DNA from: Doryteuthis pealeii
Lineage: Eukaryota > Mollusca > Cephalopoda > Myopsida > Loliginidae
Length of the DNA: 64,000 nt
Direction of reading: 5' to 3'
Assembly: GCA_023376005.1 (NCBI GenBank)
Contig: CM042176.1
Coordinates: forward strand, 3,870,696-3,934,695
A program made the translations under genes and the position numbers. A model generated the notes under the pieces. The model made no database searches. It was not told the DNA's origin and saw only the letters and a program-made list of their open reading frames with translations. Below, one piece after another: positions 10,560-19,450 of the stretch (its first letter is position 1; every line of letters begins with the position of its first letter).

Positions 10560-10771
10560 TGCTATCATTCGTTTTGAAGCCACTACCAATTTCTACTACC
10601 TCCAACAACCAATTCTTACTACCTCCTAGTACCAATTCCACGTTACTGCTCGTTGTTTTAAAAACGAGACATGAAACATCCCTTCAGTTTCACACCTGAA
10701 GATGGCAGATCAACATGCCGAAAGCGCTCGTAAAGAAACCTTTGGTGGATTGCTACACCAGTCCCACCCTG

Positions 10772-10776
<5 letters not shown>
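10560..10776 (+). mobile_element. Penelope-like 5' region with hammerhead
   Basis: The upstream part (CTACTACCTCC, then AAAACGAGACATGAAACATC) matches the region upstream of the hammerhead at 12.9-13.1 kb on the minus strand. It is followed by the hammerhead at 10691-10735 and about 12 codons reading ETFGGLLHQSHPD, the start of the same frame seen at other loci. It ends in a (TA)n tract. Confidence 0.6.
10691..10735 (+). ncRNA. Hammerhead ribozyme motif
   Basis: Core CTGAAGA at 10696-10702 (position 7 is variable in hammerheads); stem II GGCA 10704-10707 / TGCC 10716-10719; GAA 10720-10722; self-complementary stem III AGCGCT 10723-10728; C at 10729 as the cleavage-site residue. Stem I is only about 2 bp. 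Minimal stem III hammerheads of this kind are known from Penelope-like elements. Confidence 0.65.

Positions 10777-10778
<2 letters not shown>

Positions 10779-10817
<39 letters not shown>
10779..10817. repeat. (TA)n microsatellite
   Basis: Pure TA tract followed by a short GA tract. Confidence 0.95.
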
Positions 10818-10831
<14 letters not shown>

Positions 10832-10860
10832 AGAGAGGGGAATTATATATAACTACACAC

Positions 10861-10936
10861 TGAGACTCTACACACTGGGCCACCAGCCATTGCCAGACAT
10901 GTGGCATGGGCTGGTGGCCCAGTGTGTAGAGTCTCT
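10861..10936. repeat. Inverted repeat over a tRNA-like head
   Basis: GAGACTCTACACACTGGGCC (from 10861) is the reverse complement of the sequence ending at 10936; the arms are about 27 bp. The right arm is the A-box part of the tRNA-like module that precedes the hammerhead at 10991. Confidence 0.8.
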
Positions 10937-11095
10937 GCTCTTCACTCTGTGGTCCACTGGTTCAATCTCTAGTGGCAGAGATTGTGGTATGCACTGCTGA
11001 TGAGACCAAAGGAGGTCGAAACAGCTGTCCAGTGCTCCATATGTCGCGAATGGTGTTTGCCGAGTTGTCTGGTCATGGTAATATGATTCAATTAT
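10910..11095 (+). mobile_element. tRNA-like module plus hammerhead composite
   Basis: A tRNA-like segment (A-box-like TGGCCCAGTGTGTAGAG, B-box-like GGTTCAATC) is followed within about 30 nt by a canonical hammerhead (10991-11035). A tail of about 60 bp ends in ATTCAATTATC next to (TA)n. The tail resembles the arm ending near 50576, so it is a family. It suggests a Pol III-driven transcript carrying a self-cleaving motif. Similar composites lie at 26350-26791, 27978-28130 and 48640-48785. Confidence 0.6.
10991..11035 (+). ncRNA. Hammerhead ribozyme, canonical
   Basis: Stem I GCACTG 10991-10996 pairs with CAGTGC 11030-11035. Core CTGATGA is at 10997-11003, stem II is GACC 11004-11007 / GGTC 11014-11017, and GAA is at 11018-11020. 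Stem III is the self-complementary ACAGCTGT at 11021-11028, and C11029 is the cleavage residue. Every required core nucleotide is present, so self-cleavage after C11029 is predicted. Confidence 0.88.
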
Positions 11096-11097
11096 CA

Positions 11098-11100
<3 letters not shown>

Positions 11101-11136
<36 letters not shown>
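11101..11136. repeat. (TA)n microsatellite
   Basis: TA tract into which the Tc1-like element has inserted. Confidence 0.95.
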
Positions 11137-11139
<3 letters not shown>

Positions 11140-11730
11140 GTTGGAAAAATAATGAAAACACCTAGAATTTTTGTATCATAATTTTGAAACTCCTATAAAA
11201 CCATAAAACGTGTTATTTTTATGGATTTTTATTTATTATTAATTTTTCTCGGCTTATTTTACTAAAATTGATGTTTTTTTACAGATATCTTCGGACGAAA
11301 TTGATCAAAATTCATTAAAATCGCAGATCTATCAGATTTTAACAGTCATATTCTTGGTACTCGTATGACAGGTGCTAATGTAACAAAAACAGCTGAATTA
11401 TTTGGTGTAGCAAGGAGTGCTGTCTCGAAAGTAATTTACAGTATTTGTAAAGGAAGGAAAACCTCCTCACTGAAGTAAAACTCTGGAAGAAATCGAAAGT
11501 TGTCTGATAGGGACCGTTGGACTATTACGGGGATTGTTAGGAAGGATCACAATAGATCTCCAAAAATTATAGAAGAGTTTAATGGCCATCTCAAGAACAG
11601 AGTTTCATCAAAAATTGTGAAAAAACCGACCCGCACAAAGCCGGATTTCACGGGAGGGCTGCAATCAGAAGACCATAGTAAATAAATTTGTTTGAAATTT
11701 CCTGGTGTCTCCATTATTTTGTCCAACCCA
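11137..11730 (+). mobile_element. Tc1-like transposon, internally deleted
   Basis: The ends form imperfect inverted repeats (GGGGTTGGAAAAATAATG at the left; the right end read inward is GGGTTGGACAAAATAATGG). They sit in TA-repeat sequence, as expected for TA-targeting elements. Inside lies a relic of the N-terminal paired-like DNA-binding region of a Tc1 transposase. The DDE/D catalytic domain (about 200 residues) is missing, because the relic passes straight from IRRP into the 3' terminal repeat. Confidence 0.8.
11356..11690 (+). pseudogene. Tc1-like transposase N-terminal relic
   Basis: Translation gives a helix-turn-helix segment (TGANVTKTAELFGVAR, then SAVSKV), an in-frame TAA at about 11476, then RKLSDRDR and TGIVRKDHN. 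After a frameshift near 11633 it reads HKAGFHGRAAIRRP, a block typical of Tc1 transposases just before the catalytic domain. With a stop, a frameshift and no catalytic residues, it cannot encode an active enzyme. Confidence 0.8.
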
Positions 11731-11790
11731 TATATATATATATATATGTATGTATGTATGTATATATATATGTATATATATATATATTAT
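11731..11790. repeat. (TA)n/(TATG)n microsatellite
   Basis: TA and TATG repeats on the right side of the Tc1 element. Confidence 0.9.
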
Positions 11791-11929
11791 GGAAAAGGTG
11801 ACTTACCGGTGAATATGGTCACAATGGTTAGTAAATGCAAAATTCAGAAAGGTAAGACAGCGATATAACAAATAAAATGGGCTCAATACGTTAGTAGAAC
11901 AAATTTATTGTAATACAGGTACAAGTGGT

Positions 11930-11966
11930 AACCTACTCGAGTTTCACCATAAGGATCATCAGGGTT
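11930..11966 (-). ncRNA. Hammerhead ribozyme, canonical
   Basis: On the minus strand: stem I AACC (11966-11963) with GGTT (11933-11930); CTGATGA (11962-11956); stem II CC-TTAT-GG; GAA; stem III ACTCGAGT (11942-11935); A at 11934 as the cleavage residue. All core positions fit. It lies between two (TA)n-bounded segments. Confidence 0.82.
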
Positions 11967-12013
11967 AAATCCACTGGATTAATCCAGATATTGATTAATT
12001 GCAGTTGATTACA

Positions 12014-12280
12014 CGTGTGCGTCTTTCGCGATAAACGTGTTTATCGCGAAAGACACACATCATCAGATGCGAATGATGATTTGGGAGAGTTAGACACTTT
12101 GTCTAAGCTTCCTGAAATAGTCTATAATGCAAAAACTCTAAGTATTTTGTTATATGTTTTACTTATAAATTTGCTCTGAGACTCTAACAATAAGAGCACA
12201 CATTGAGCTCTGCAAACTGCGACAGATTAAAAAAAAAACTCCTATGTCGTAAAGAAGATTGCTTTTCTGGACTTTTGGAT
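12014..12280. repeat. Hairpin plus repeat D copy
   Basis: A strong hairpin (TCTTTCGCGATAAAC / GTTTATCGCGAAAGA) lies at about 12021-12054. The following part (GGGAGAGTTAGACA, CTTCCTGAAATAGTCTATAA, then TTTGCTCTGAGACTCTAACA) matches 21430-21737, so it is a second copy of repeat D. It ends at a (TA)n tract. Confidence 0.6.
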
Positions 12281-12297
12281 TATATATATATATTAAT

Positions 12298-12335
<38 letters not shown>
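12281..12335. repeat. (TA)n microsatellite
   Basis: TA tract with small interruptions. Confidence 0.9.
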
Positions 12336-12338
<3 letters not shown>

Positions 12339-12550
12339 GAAAAATGAGTAAGAAAAGAAATGTAAAAAATAAATGTTCACTCTGATTGAAGGTCGATTCT
12401 TGTATGTGTGCGAAATATTTCACACATATAACTGACCGAAACACATGTGTAAGTGATATCGATTAATGTGATATCGATTTAAATTTCATTTTATCCATTT
12501 ACATTTCTTTTCTTTACTCATTTTTTCCTCATATTGTCGATTCAATTCCT
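12336..12550. other. Short palindromic spacer
   Basis: Sequence around 12330-12365 and 12490-12535 is inverted (GAGTAAGAAAAGAAATGTAA versus its reverse). The centre carries CGAAACACATGTGTA, which resembles the 3' half of a hammerhead (GAAA plus self-complementary stem III) without a clear 5' core. Confidence 0.4.
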
Positions 12551-12558
12551 TTATATAT

Positions 12559-12607
<49 letters not shown>

Positions 12608-12612
12608 TAAAC
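12551..12612. repeat. (TA)n microsatellite
   Basis: TA tract. Confidence 0.95.
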
Positions 12613-12776
12613 CGCCAGGATACGCTAAAGCTAAAAGTAAAGAGTGCTCAAATACCTAAGCAGAACAAATAATAGAGTTAAACCTAAAAGTCAGATACAC
12701 CTACTAACAGTTTCGCTGAGTACTCGTCAGGGCTATCTGACTCATTAGGTTTAACGTTATATATATATATGTATAT

Positions 12777-13160
12777 ATAAGTTTTGTTGAACTGTACAGA
12801 CAATTCCTGTCGGACAAGTTTTTCGTTGATCCGTTCCAATTTTCGGGCCAACTTTCTGGTGTCGGGGTGTAACTGGTATAACAGTCCCCCAAATGTTTCA
12901 AAACGAGCGCTTTCGGCAATACAATTTGCCATCCTCAGGTGGGAAACGATGGTATGATTTCGTGTCTCGCTTTTAACGAGAACGAGTAGTAGCAAGGAAT
13001 TAGAAGTGGGAGGTAATAACCATTGGTAGTAGGAGGTTGTAGGAATGGTAGTGGTTCGAGCGAGCTTTGCAGTAGTGATTTTATGTGGGAGGGGGACACA
13101 AGTTGTGAGAAGGGGAGGGGTATAGTGGAAGGAGGATAGGTGGAAAATTATAAACATTTG
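12777..13160 (-). mobile_element. Penelope-like 5' end: leader, hammerhead, N-terminal frame
   Basis: Reading the minus strand from 13160 there is a leader, the hammerhead at 12942-12900, then a frame coding ESARFETFGGLLYQLHPDTR, KLARKLERINEKLVRQELSV and QFNKT. The same frame occurs at 13.3 kb (plus) and in diverged form at 23.0, 28.4 and 28.8 kb. The layout (hammerhead in the leader before the frame) fits Penelope-like retroelements. Only the N-terminus remains; no reverse transcriptase or GIY-YIG endonuclease is present. Confidence 0.6.
12900..12942 (-). ncRNA. Hammerhead ribozyme motif
   Basis: On the minus strand: CTGAGGA (12938-12932), stem II GGCAA/TTGCC, GAA (12914-12912), stem III AGCGCT (12911-12906), C at 12905. 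Stem I is weak (AC/GT). The core is intact. Confidence 0.68.
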
Positions 13161-13480
13161 AGAATATGTTGACTTATTTCAAAGTTTATTTTGTTTAAGG
13201 TAGGTTTTTTTTTGCTTGAAATATAAAGCTTCGATTATTTGAAGTTTTTGTTTATTTTTTTCTTTATGTAGTGTGCGTGTATTTTCAGTTAGAATTTTGT
13301 ATTACCGAAAGCGCTCGTTTTGAAAACTTTGGGGGACTGTTATACCAGTTCCACCCCGACACCAGAAAGATGGCCCGAAAATTGGAACCGATCAACGAAA
13401 AACTTGTCCGACAGGAATTGTCTGTACAGTTCAAACAAACTTGTATAAAAAAAAAATGCTGCCAAATACACATATTTTAA
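13160..13480 (+). mobile_element. Penelope-like 5' fragment, head-to-head with the previous one
   Basis: The leader (AAGCTTCGATTATTTGAAG, then TTTATTTTTTTCTTTATGTAG) matches that at 28.67-28.74 kb. Only the 3' half of the hammerhead survives (CCGAAAGCGCTCG at 13307-13319). The frame then reads ESARFENFGGLLYQFHPDTR, KMARKLEPINEKLVRQELSV and QFKQTC, up to a (TA)n tract. The ending TGCTGCCAAATACAC parallels the LLPKYT-like ending at 28.95 kb. Confidence 0.6.
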
Positions 13481-13520
13481 TATATATATATATTATATTA
13501 TATATATATATATTATTAAT
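13481..13520. repeat. (TA)n microsatellite
   Basis: TA tract bounding the Penelope-like pair. Confidence 0.9.
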
Positions 13521-14190
13521 TGCTTTCAATTTGTCAATATACCTTTAAAACACAAAGAAAATGAACAGCCAACAGATATATAATCAGATTTCCCTGACGC
13601 CGCCGCCCCACTCCTCTTCGAGACTTTCGGCCCACTCTCCGATTTCAGTAAGATTTCGTAACATTAAACTTTTGTCTGGTCGCCTTTGAAGTTGTTTTGC
13701 ATCTTCTGTAAATACCGTATTGCTCCACCCCCCCCCCGCAACAACCGACCCCCTCTAACGTGTCTGCACACGCAACTCAGGTTTCGCATTGATGAACTTA
13801 CTTGAGAACCAAATAACAATTATATCATGACGAAACGAACTCAATACTTATTTATTCAATAATGTTAACAAAAAATAAAAAATAAAAAAGGCCATCCAAA
13901 TAAAAAAAGTTACGTCAACCATAGTGAATAATAAGTGAACTGAGAGAAGACAGTAATTTGGCTCCGTTTCGTGTATCGAATCAAGATGTTACTCTCCGAT
14001 AACGGAGACACATAAAACGTACAGTGTTTCCCGCCAAATAAAATGTACACTTAAAGGCTTAAAAAAATCTATACAAATATCACACTTCACTGATCCCTTT
14101 GTAAACCATGTGTCTTATAGGCCGGTAATTGCGATTTTATTAGATAAGTTTGATATTTGAACATCTCCGGATGCAGCAGATACAGCGCAA
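13521..14190. other. Unassigned spacer
   Basis: No gene or known repeat was recognised. Short C-runs near 13728-13738 and an A-rich stretch near 13870-13905 are present. Confidence 0.4.
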
Positions 14191-15540
14191 AACCTGGGGT
14201 CTGTGTGCCATATCTAAGCAAAGCTTCCCATATGAAAGTCAAGTCCCACTGACAGCACCGGTTCCCCTAGATCCCCAAAGTTAAGCAGTGATGAGCCTGT
14301 TCAATACTTAATTGGGTAGCCACTTACGCAACATCATGTACTGTGCACAACGTGAGGCCTGTGTGTCATATCTAAACAACGCTTACTAGATAACGACTGT
14401 TTGCGCAGACGACTTATGGTCAAATTACACTGAAAACACCGGTTCCCACTAGATCAACCAAGTTAAGCAGTGATGAGCATGTTCAATACTTAATTGGGTG
14501 ACCACTTATGCAAAAGCAGGTACTGTAAGCAACATGGGGCCTGTGTGCCATATCTAAGCAAAGCTTGCTAGAGTTCAGATAGAGTTTTGGTCAAGTCATA
14601 CTGAAGACACCGGTTCCCACTAGATCCCCAAAGTTAAGCAGTGATGAGCCTGTTCAATAATTAATTGGGTAGACACTTACGTAAAAGCAGGTACTATGTA
14701 CAACCTGAGGCCTGAGTTCCATATTATTGAAGTAAGTAAATCAGTCAGTCAGTCTACTATTGGTTTGAACAATGTGACTGGTCAAGCCCCACTGAACCAG
14801 TGTCAAGACAACTGGTACTTATGGGAATTCAGAACAGTCCACTCATGCATTTGGGTGATTCTATTCCCTGAGTCCTGATTGGCTGCTTGGTTTGTAGCAT
14901 CCTCTGAGGCTCCACAAATCCTGCCATTTTGCAGTAGTCTTTGCAGCAAACCAGAATCGTATTTCAGTTACGGCTGCTTGCTGTCTTGTCTTGCCAATTC
15001 GACAGTAATTGGACTACACTAACTATATCTAAGCAAAGATATCTTACTAGAAAACAACTGTTTGGGCGGACGACTTTTGTGTCAAGTCACATTGAAAGTA
15101 CCGGTTCTCTTTAAACCACCAAAGTTAAACCGCAACAGCAGGTACTATAAACAACCTGGGGCATGTGTGGCATATCTAAGAAAAGTTTACTAGATAACAA
15201 AAGTTTAGATTAACGACTTATGGTTAAGTCACACTGAAAACATAAAAGTTAAGCAGCAACGAGTATGTTCACTACTTAATTGTGTAGCCACTTAGGCAAC
15301 AGCAGGTATTGTAAGCAACCTGAGGCTTGGGTGCCATATCTCAGCAAAGCTTACTGGATAAAAGTTTAGATTTACGACTTATGGTCAAGTCACATCGGAA
15401 TCACCGGTTCCCTCTAGATAATTCAAAGTTAAGCAGTAATGAGCATGTTCACTACTTAATTGGGTGACCACTTACGCAACCAAGTTAAGCAGTGTTGAGA
15501 TCTAGTGGGAACCGGTGTTTTCAGTGTGACTTGACCACAA
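14190..15540 (+). repeat. 5S rRNA-derived tandem array (degenerate)
   Basis: Units of roughly 180 bp contain the internal control region of 5S rRNA: CACCGGTTCCC, AAGTTAAGCAGTGATGAGC (A box and intermediate element) and TACTTAATTGGGTGACCAC (C box). Good matches lie near 14255-14330, 14440-14510, 14610-14680, 15245-15290 and 15400-15470. Each unit starts like 5S (GCCATATC) but then carries about 50 extra bases (TAAGCAAAGCTTACTAGATA and on) before resuming at TCACACTGAAAACACCGG. These are therefore not functional 5S genes. The array ends near 15500-15540 in an inverted partial unit, and about 300 bp of unrelated sequence interrupts it (14700-14990). Confidence 0.75.
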
Positions 15541-15548
15541 GTCGTCAA

Positions 15549-15650
15549 TACAAAGGCACTGGGCAATAAACCCAGCCTTGCTCCTTTAAATCAAGGGGGC
15601 AAGTATTGCTTAGGGGGATTGCCTCATGGAATCAACGCTATTAATTTTAC
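15549..15650 (+). repeat. GC-rich repeat family C, partial copy
   Basis: GGCACTGGGCAATAAACCC, CCTTTAAATC and a short GGGGGCAAGTATTGC block match copies at 33098-33230, 33674-33895 and 35400-35695 (minus). Confidence 0.7.
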
Positions 15651-15674
15651 TTAGCCACTTCAGAGGCAGAAGTA

Positions 15675-15762
15675 CTCTCTCTCTCCTCTCTCTCTCTCTC
15701 TTCTCTCTCTCTGCACTATCTCCCTCTCTCTGCATTATCTTCTCTCTCTATCTCTCTTTGCA

Positions 15763-15799
<37 letters not shown>

Positions 15800-15812
15800 G
15801 CACTCTTTCTGC

Positions 15813-15869
<57 letters not shown>

Positions 15870-15954
15870 ATATGCACTGTCTCTCTCTCTTCCTCCTCTC
15901 CTCTTCTCTCTCTCTCTCTCTCTGGTCTCTCTCTCTCTCTGTACTATCTCTCTG

Positions 15955-15986
<32 letters not shown>

Positions 15987-16273
15987 GCACTATATATCTC
16001 TCTCTGCACTCTCTCTCTCTCTATCTCTCTCTTCTCTCTGGTCTCTCTCTCTGGTCTCTCTCTCTCTCTCTGGTCTCTCTCTCTGCATTCTCTCTGCACT
16101 ATCTCTCTCTGCACTCTCACTCTCTCTCTCTGCACTCTTTCTGCACTCTTTCTGCTCTCTCTCTCTCTCTTTTTCTGCACTCTCTCTCTCTCTCTGGTCT
16201 CTCTCTCTCTCTCTCTGCACTCTCTCTCACTCTCTCTGCACTCTCCCTCCCTCTCTCTCTCTCTCTCTCTCTT
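15675..16273. repeat. (CT)n tract with CTGCACT spacers
   Basis: About 600 bp of CT repeats are broken by CTCTGCACTATCTC-like and CTGGTCTC units and one TA block at 15839-15872. It lies inside the 5S-derived array. All frames across it are artefacts. Confidence 0.95.
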
Positions 16274-16299
16274 GTGTCGTCTAAGCAATCTCAAACAGT

Positions 16300-16530
16300 T
16301 GTTATCTTGTAACCTTGTTCAATACTTAATTGGCTAGCCACTTATGCAATAGTTGATACTGTGCACAACACGAGGCCTGTGTAGCATATCTAAATAAAGC
16401 TTTTCTACATAACAAAAGTCTAGATAGACGACATAGTCAAATCACGCTTAAAGGACCAGTTCACATTAGATCAGTGAAGTTAAGTAGCAATGAGCAGTAA
16501 TTAATTGGGTGACCACGTTCACTTTCAGAC
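16300..16530 (+). repeat. 5S-derived units, continuation of the array
   Basis: TACTTAATTGGCTAGCCAC near 16322 and GTGAAGTTAAGTAGCAATGA plus TTAATTGGGTGACCAC near 16483-16516 match units of the array at 14190-15540. The CT tract and family C copy therefore sit within or expanded inside the array. Confidence 0.65.
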
Positions 16531-16551
16531 TAATACTCTGTTATGAACCTC

Positions 16552-17142
16552 TTCATCCCCCAACAATCGATAAAATAGTACCACTACTGTTATTCTACAA
16601 AAATGTTTTTTTTTTAATTTAAATAAACCAGGAAGTTTTGTTGGATATTGTACAAACGGAAATAGGAATTTCCGGTTGAATTAAAAAGAGGGGGGATGAC
16701 GAAGATAACTAAGGACTTTGTCCTGGTGGTAGCGAACAAAGAAAACGTGTAGGCGTTTGAGAGCAACAAAAGACTTCATCTGGACAAACGCGAATTTGAA
16801 CAAAGAGAAAGGACTTCCGGTCAAGGAACAAAAGAATGTGTGGGCGGTCGTCAGTACTTAAGCGGTCATCAGGTAGCCCGAGGCAGACCCCAGGAGACGG
16901 CGAAGAAAGCACAAGGTGTCTGACCGTCGACACGGTCGAGCGCTGCTGCGAGCAGTGAGGCGCGCCCACCCCGTTCACCCCCCGATCACCAGCCTCCAAC
17001 ATTCGTAGCGCCGTTGTCCAGCTCGTCCATCCACACGCACCCACCACGGGGGGAAAGAAATAAACGTTCAAAGTCTTACTACTACATATGTCTACGTGTG
17101 AATCCTTATACTCCATTACTAACACATACGACCCAGCAACAG
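16552..17142 (+). mobile_element. Possible solo LTR
   Basis: A GC-richer block begins TGTTATGAACC and ends CCAGCAACA (TG...CA ends), with AAATAAA near 17058-17064 about 80 bp before the end. That resembles an LTR. I could not find a convincing target duplication or second LTR. The 147-codon minus frame (16709-17152) has no recognisable domain. Confidence 0.35.
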
Positions 17143-17246
17143 TGTATAACATGTACGATTTTGTGGCCTGAGTCGAGCGCTATGCAACAGTTTGATATAC
17201 CATTAAAAAAAACATATCTCTGAATTTCTTAGATGAGGTTTGATAA

Positions 17247-17579
17247 TTAGTATTATTTGGATTATTCGGACTACTGTCTTCATCTTCATTGTTATGATGG
17301 CTCCCGATTACGACAAGAAGGTTCCCGAGTTCGGAAAGAAGGTTCCCGAGTCCGAGAAAGAAGGTTCCCGAGTCGAGAAAGTTCCCGAGTTCGAAAAGAA
17401 TGTTCCCGAGTTCGGAAAGAAGGTTCCAGAGTTCGGAAATAAGGTTCCCGAGTTCGGAAAGAAAGTTCCAGAGTCCGACAAGAAATACCTGAAGAAGGCC
17501 GCAGGGCACATCAATCGAAACGTTGTACAGATAACAATGAAGATGAGGTCAATAGTCCGAATAATCCAAATAATACTAA
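17247..17579. mobile_element. 49-bp inverted repeat enclosing a 21-bp minisatellite
   Basis: The left arm 17247-17295 (TTAGTATTATTTGGATTATT, then CGGACTA) is the reverse complement of 17531-17579 with few mismatches. Between them are about eight variants of a 21-bp unit, GTTCCCGAGTTCGGAAAGAAG. The plus-strand frame is open, giving a heptad-length repeat (KKVPEFG) from about 17297 to 17500. A diverged, indel-rich copy lies in inverted orientation at 41519-41690. It could be a non-autonomous element; coding is possible but unsupported. Confidence 0.6.
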
Positions 17580-17632
17580 AACAAAACCAATTTTTCGTGC
17601 GAGACCTTTTTTTGACAACGTGTGTTTTCAGG

Positions 17633-17722
17633 ACGAATTCGTCCATTTCATCTGATTTTGTGTTCACCCACAAACGATGGTCTCAAATGCAGTATCTGCA
17701 AACAAACCAGATACTGGTCTAA
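17633..17722 (+). repeat. Dispersed repeat G
   Basis: CATTTCATCTGATT, AACGATGGTCT and CAGATACTGGTCTAAGCC are shared with copies at 18180-18290 and 19340-19450. Confidence 0.65.
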
Positions 17723-18179
17723 GCCATAACACTTAATAGTAAGGAGAAGGACTAATTGATATGAATGAATACCAAAGCGCTGAATACTATAACTAATAAT
17801 ATTAATATAATGATAAGATCGATAGATGTTGGGCCAATGTAAAAAAGAGAAAGAAACAATTTAAAAAAGCATGACAATCGGTCATCGCTCTTGGCCAGTC
17901 CTTAAACTGGCATACAATGTCCGTACACTGCTGTTGTGTATAAGTCTTTGCTGGTCGACCAACACTGGTGTGTCCATGCGTAGAAGTCCATAGGATAACG
18001 TCATTTATGAGTTCGTTGTGTAGTTTCCATCTATTTTTTCTCTAAACGTCTTATCAAAGTTCGAATAGAAATAACCCACGAAGATTTAAATGCCATTAAA
18101 CCAAACAAAAAACAAAAGAAAAAAAGAAAAAACAAAAACAATTCGTCTTATAAGAACTTTTCTTCGCAAAGAGTGTTTT
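17723..18179. other. Unassigned spacer
   Basis: No gene or clear repeat is visible; an A-rich stretch lies near 18100-18140. Confidence 0.35.
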
Positions 18180-18450
18180 CTAAACGATTTCGGCCATTTC
18201 ATCTGATTCTGTGTTCAGCTAGAAGTGATGGTCTAAGAAGCTGCATCTGCAAGCCAACCAGATGCTGGTCTAAGCCACAATGCTACACCGATATTTCATG
18301 TGATTTTGTAACCAACCAAATCCTGAGCGACCTTGCTTGCATTTCACGTAGCGCTAATATTCTTGCTAAAAGTATGAATTCAACTATTCTCCCTCTAGCT
18401 ATGAGTAAATAGTAGAGCAGAATGGGATCTTTAACCTTGGTTTGGGAATA
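18180..18450 (+). repeat. Repeat G copy joined to a truncated tRNA-type SINE
   Basis: 18180-18290 matches repeat G. From about 18335 (TTGCATTTCACGTAGCGCTA, then TCCCTCTAGCTATGAGTAAA, ATCTTTAACCTTGG) it matches the body of the SINE family at 25421-26300, lacking its tRNA-like head. Confidence 0.65.
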
Positions 18451-18477
18451 ATTTGTCTTCCGAGATCTTTTCTTCAT

Positions 18478-18872
18478 GTCCTCTCTGGCCGATTTATAGT
18501 CGGGTGGTTGGAGAGTCCCCTCTGATCAATCGGCTGGTCATGTCAAGCCCTAGCACCTTATATGATTGTCCAGGCACTATTGCTCTTATTGCAAGCTCCA
18601 ACACTTTTTATCGCGTGGGTGCTAAAAGGCGGTGGCAGAGGGTATTCATGTCCTGGGTATGACGTTAAACTCGAACTGATGTTGAGGTTCCAGTTCTGGA
18701 GGTCTAGGGAATATGGAACACCCCTTTATCACCGTTGTTCACAGGTCCACTTTGACCCGGTGAGGTAGTACCTGTTAGGAGCAATTCTAGACTATCGTTA
18801 CGAATATTTCAAAACTTTGCCAGCATTAAATGACCCACTTTGGTTGATATGTTGTAAAACAAAACAAAACAA
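18478..18872 (+). mobile_element. Retroposon family A, 5'-truncated copy
   Basis: Matches from the GGGCGGTCGGAGAG part through GATCAATCGGCTGGTC and TGACGTTAAACTC to the tail GGTTGATATGTTGTAAAAC. It is more diverged than the copies near 23-24 kb. Confidence 0.75.
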
Positions 18873-18929
18873 GCAAACAAATTGTTGTAACGCGCTTAGC
18901 GAAATAATAACACGGGTAGTCCAGTTGAC

Positions 18930-19270
18930 GTTAACCACAAGAAGTAATCACTTCCGCCTTTTATTCACAACTCCAAAAAGATGGCTGAAACCGATGCTTC
19001 CGTTTCATAACAAAAACAATGGCAGAAACGGTGCTTCCGTTTATAACAACTACTCTTATCAATGATTGGCTGTAGAATTGGCCATTCAGATATAAAGAGT
19101 TCGAGAATCGCGTTGACGTATTTAAAACGTTTTTGTCGGCGTTGCACAAGGGTGGCGTGTTGGATTTTGATCGTCTCCAACGGGGTCTGGCTGTCTGAGA
19201 GGGGTATTATGTTGGAAGACCCGAAACCCCCCATATGAAGCCAGCCAATAACATAACTGACGACGCCATC
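18930..19270 (-). repeat. Dispersed repeat H copy
   Basis: On the minus strand TTTCGGGTCTTCCAACATAA and CCCCGTTGGAGACGATC parallel 6235-6330. An 89-codon minus frame resembles the frame near 6.2 kb only over a short block. Short palindromes of the type GAAACGGTGCTTCCGTTTC occur near 19000, 19030 and 19310. Confidence 0.5.
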
Positions 19271-19339
19271 CTGCGCTAAGTCTGGCGTATTTCAAACAAC
19301 ATAGAAACGGTGCTTCCGTTTCTTAGTATACCACACAAA

Positions 19340-19450
19340 TCTAGACGATTTCGGCAATTTCATCTGACTCTCTGTCCAGCCACACACGATTATCAAAGAA
19401 GCTGCATCTGCAGGCCAACCAGGCGCTATTCCCAGCCACTGCATTACAAA
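19340..19450 (+). repeat. Dispersed repeat G copy
   Basis: CGATTTCGGCAATTTCATCT, GAAGCTGCATCTGCAGGCC and a CCAGGCGCT block match repeat G. Confidence 0.6.

Noticed and set aside
12014..12065. Minus-strand CTGATGATGTGTGTC as another hammerhead
   Set aside because: The 5' core is present and a long hairpin follows, but no GAAA sits at the base of that hairpin.
14255..14352. Functional 5S rRNA gene
   Set aside because: The internal promoter is recognisable, but about 50 extra bases interrupt the 5' part and many conserved positions differ.
16709..17152. 147-codon minus-strand frame as a gene
   Set aside because: It lies within a GC-rich, LTR-like block, has no domain I recognise and no neighbouring coding evidence.
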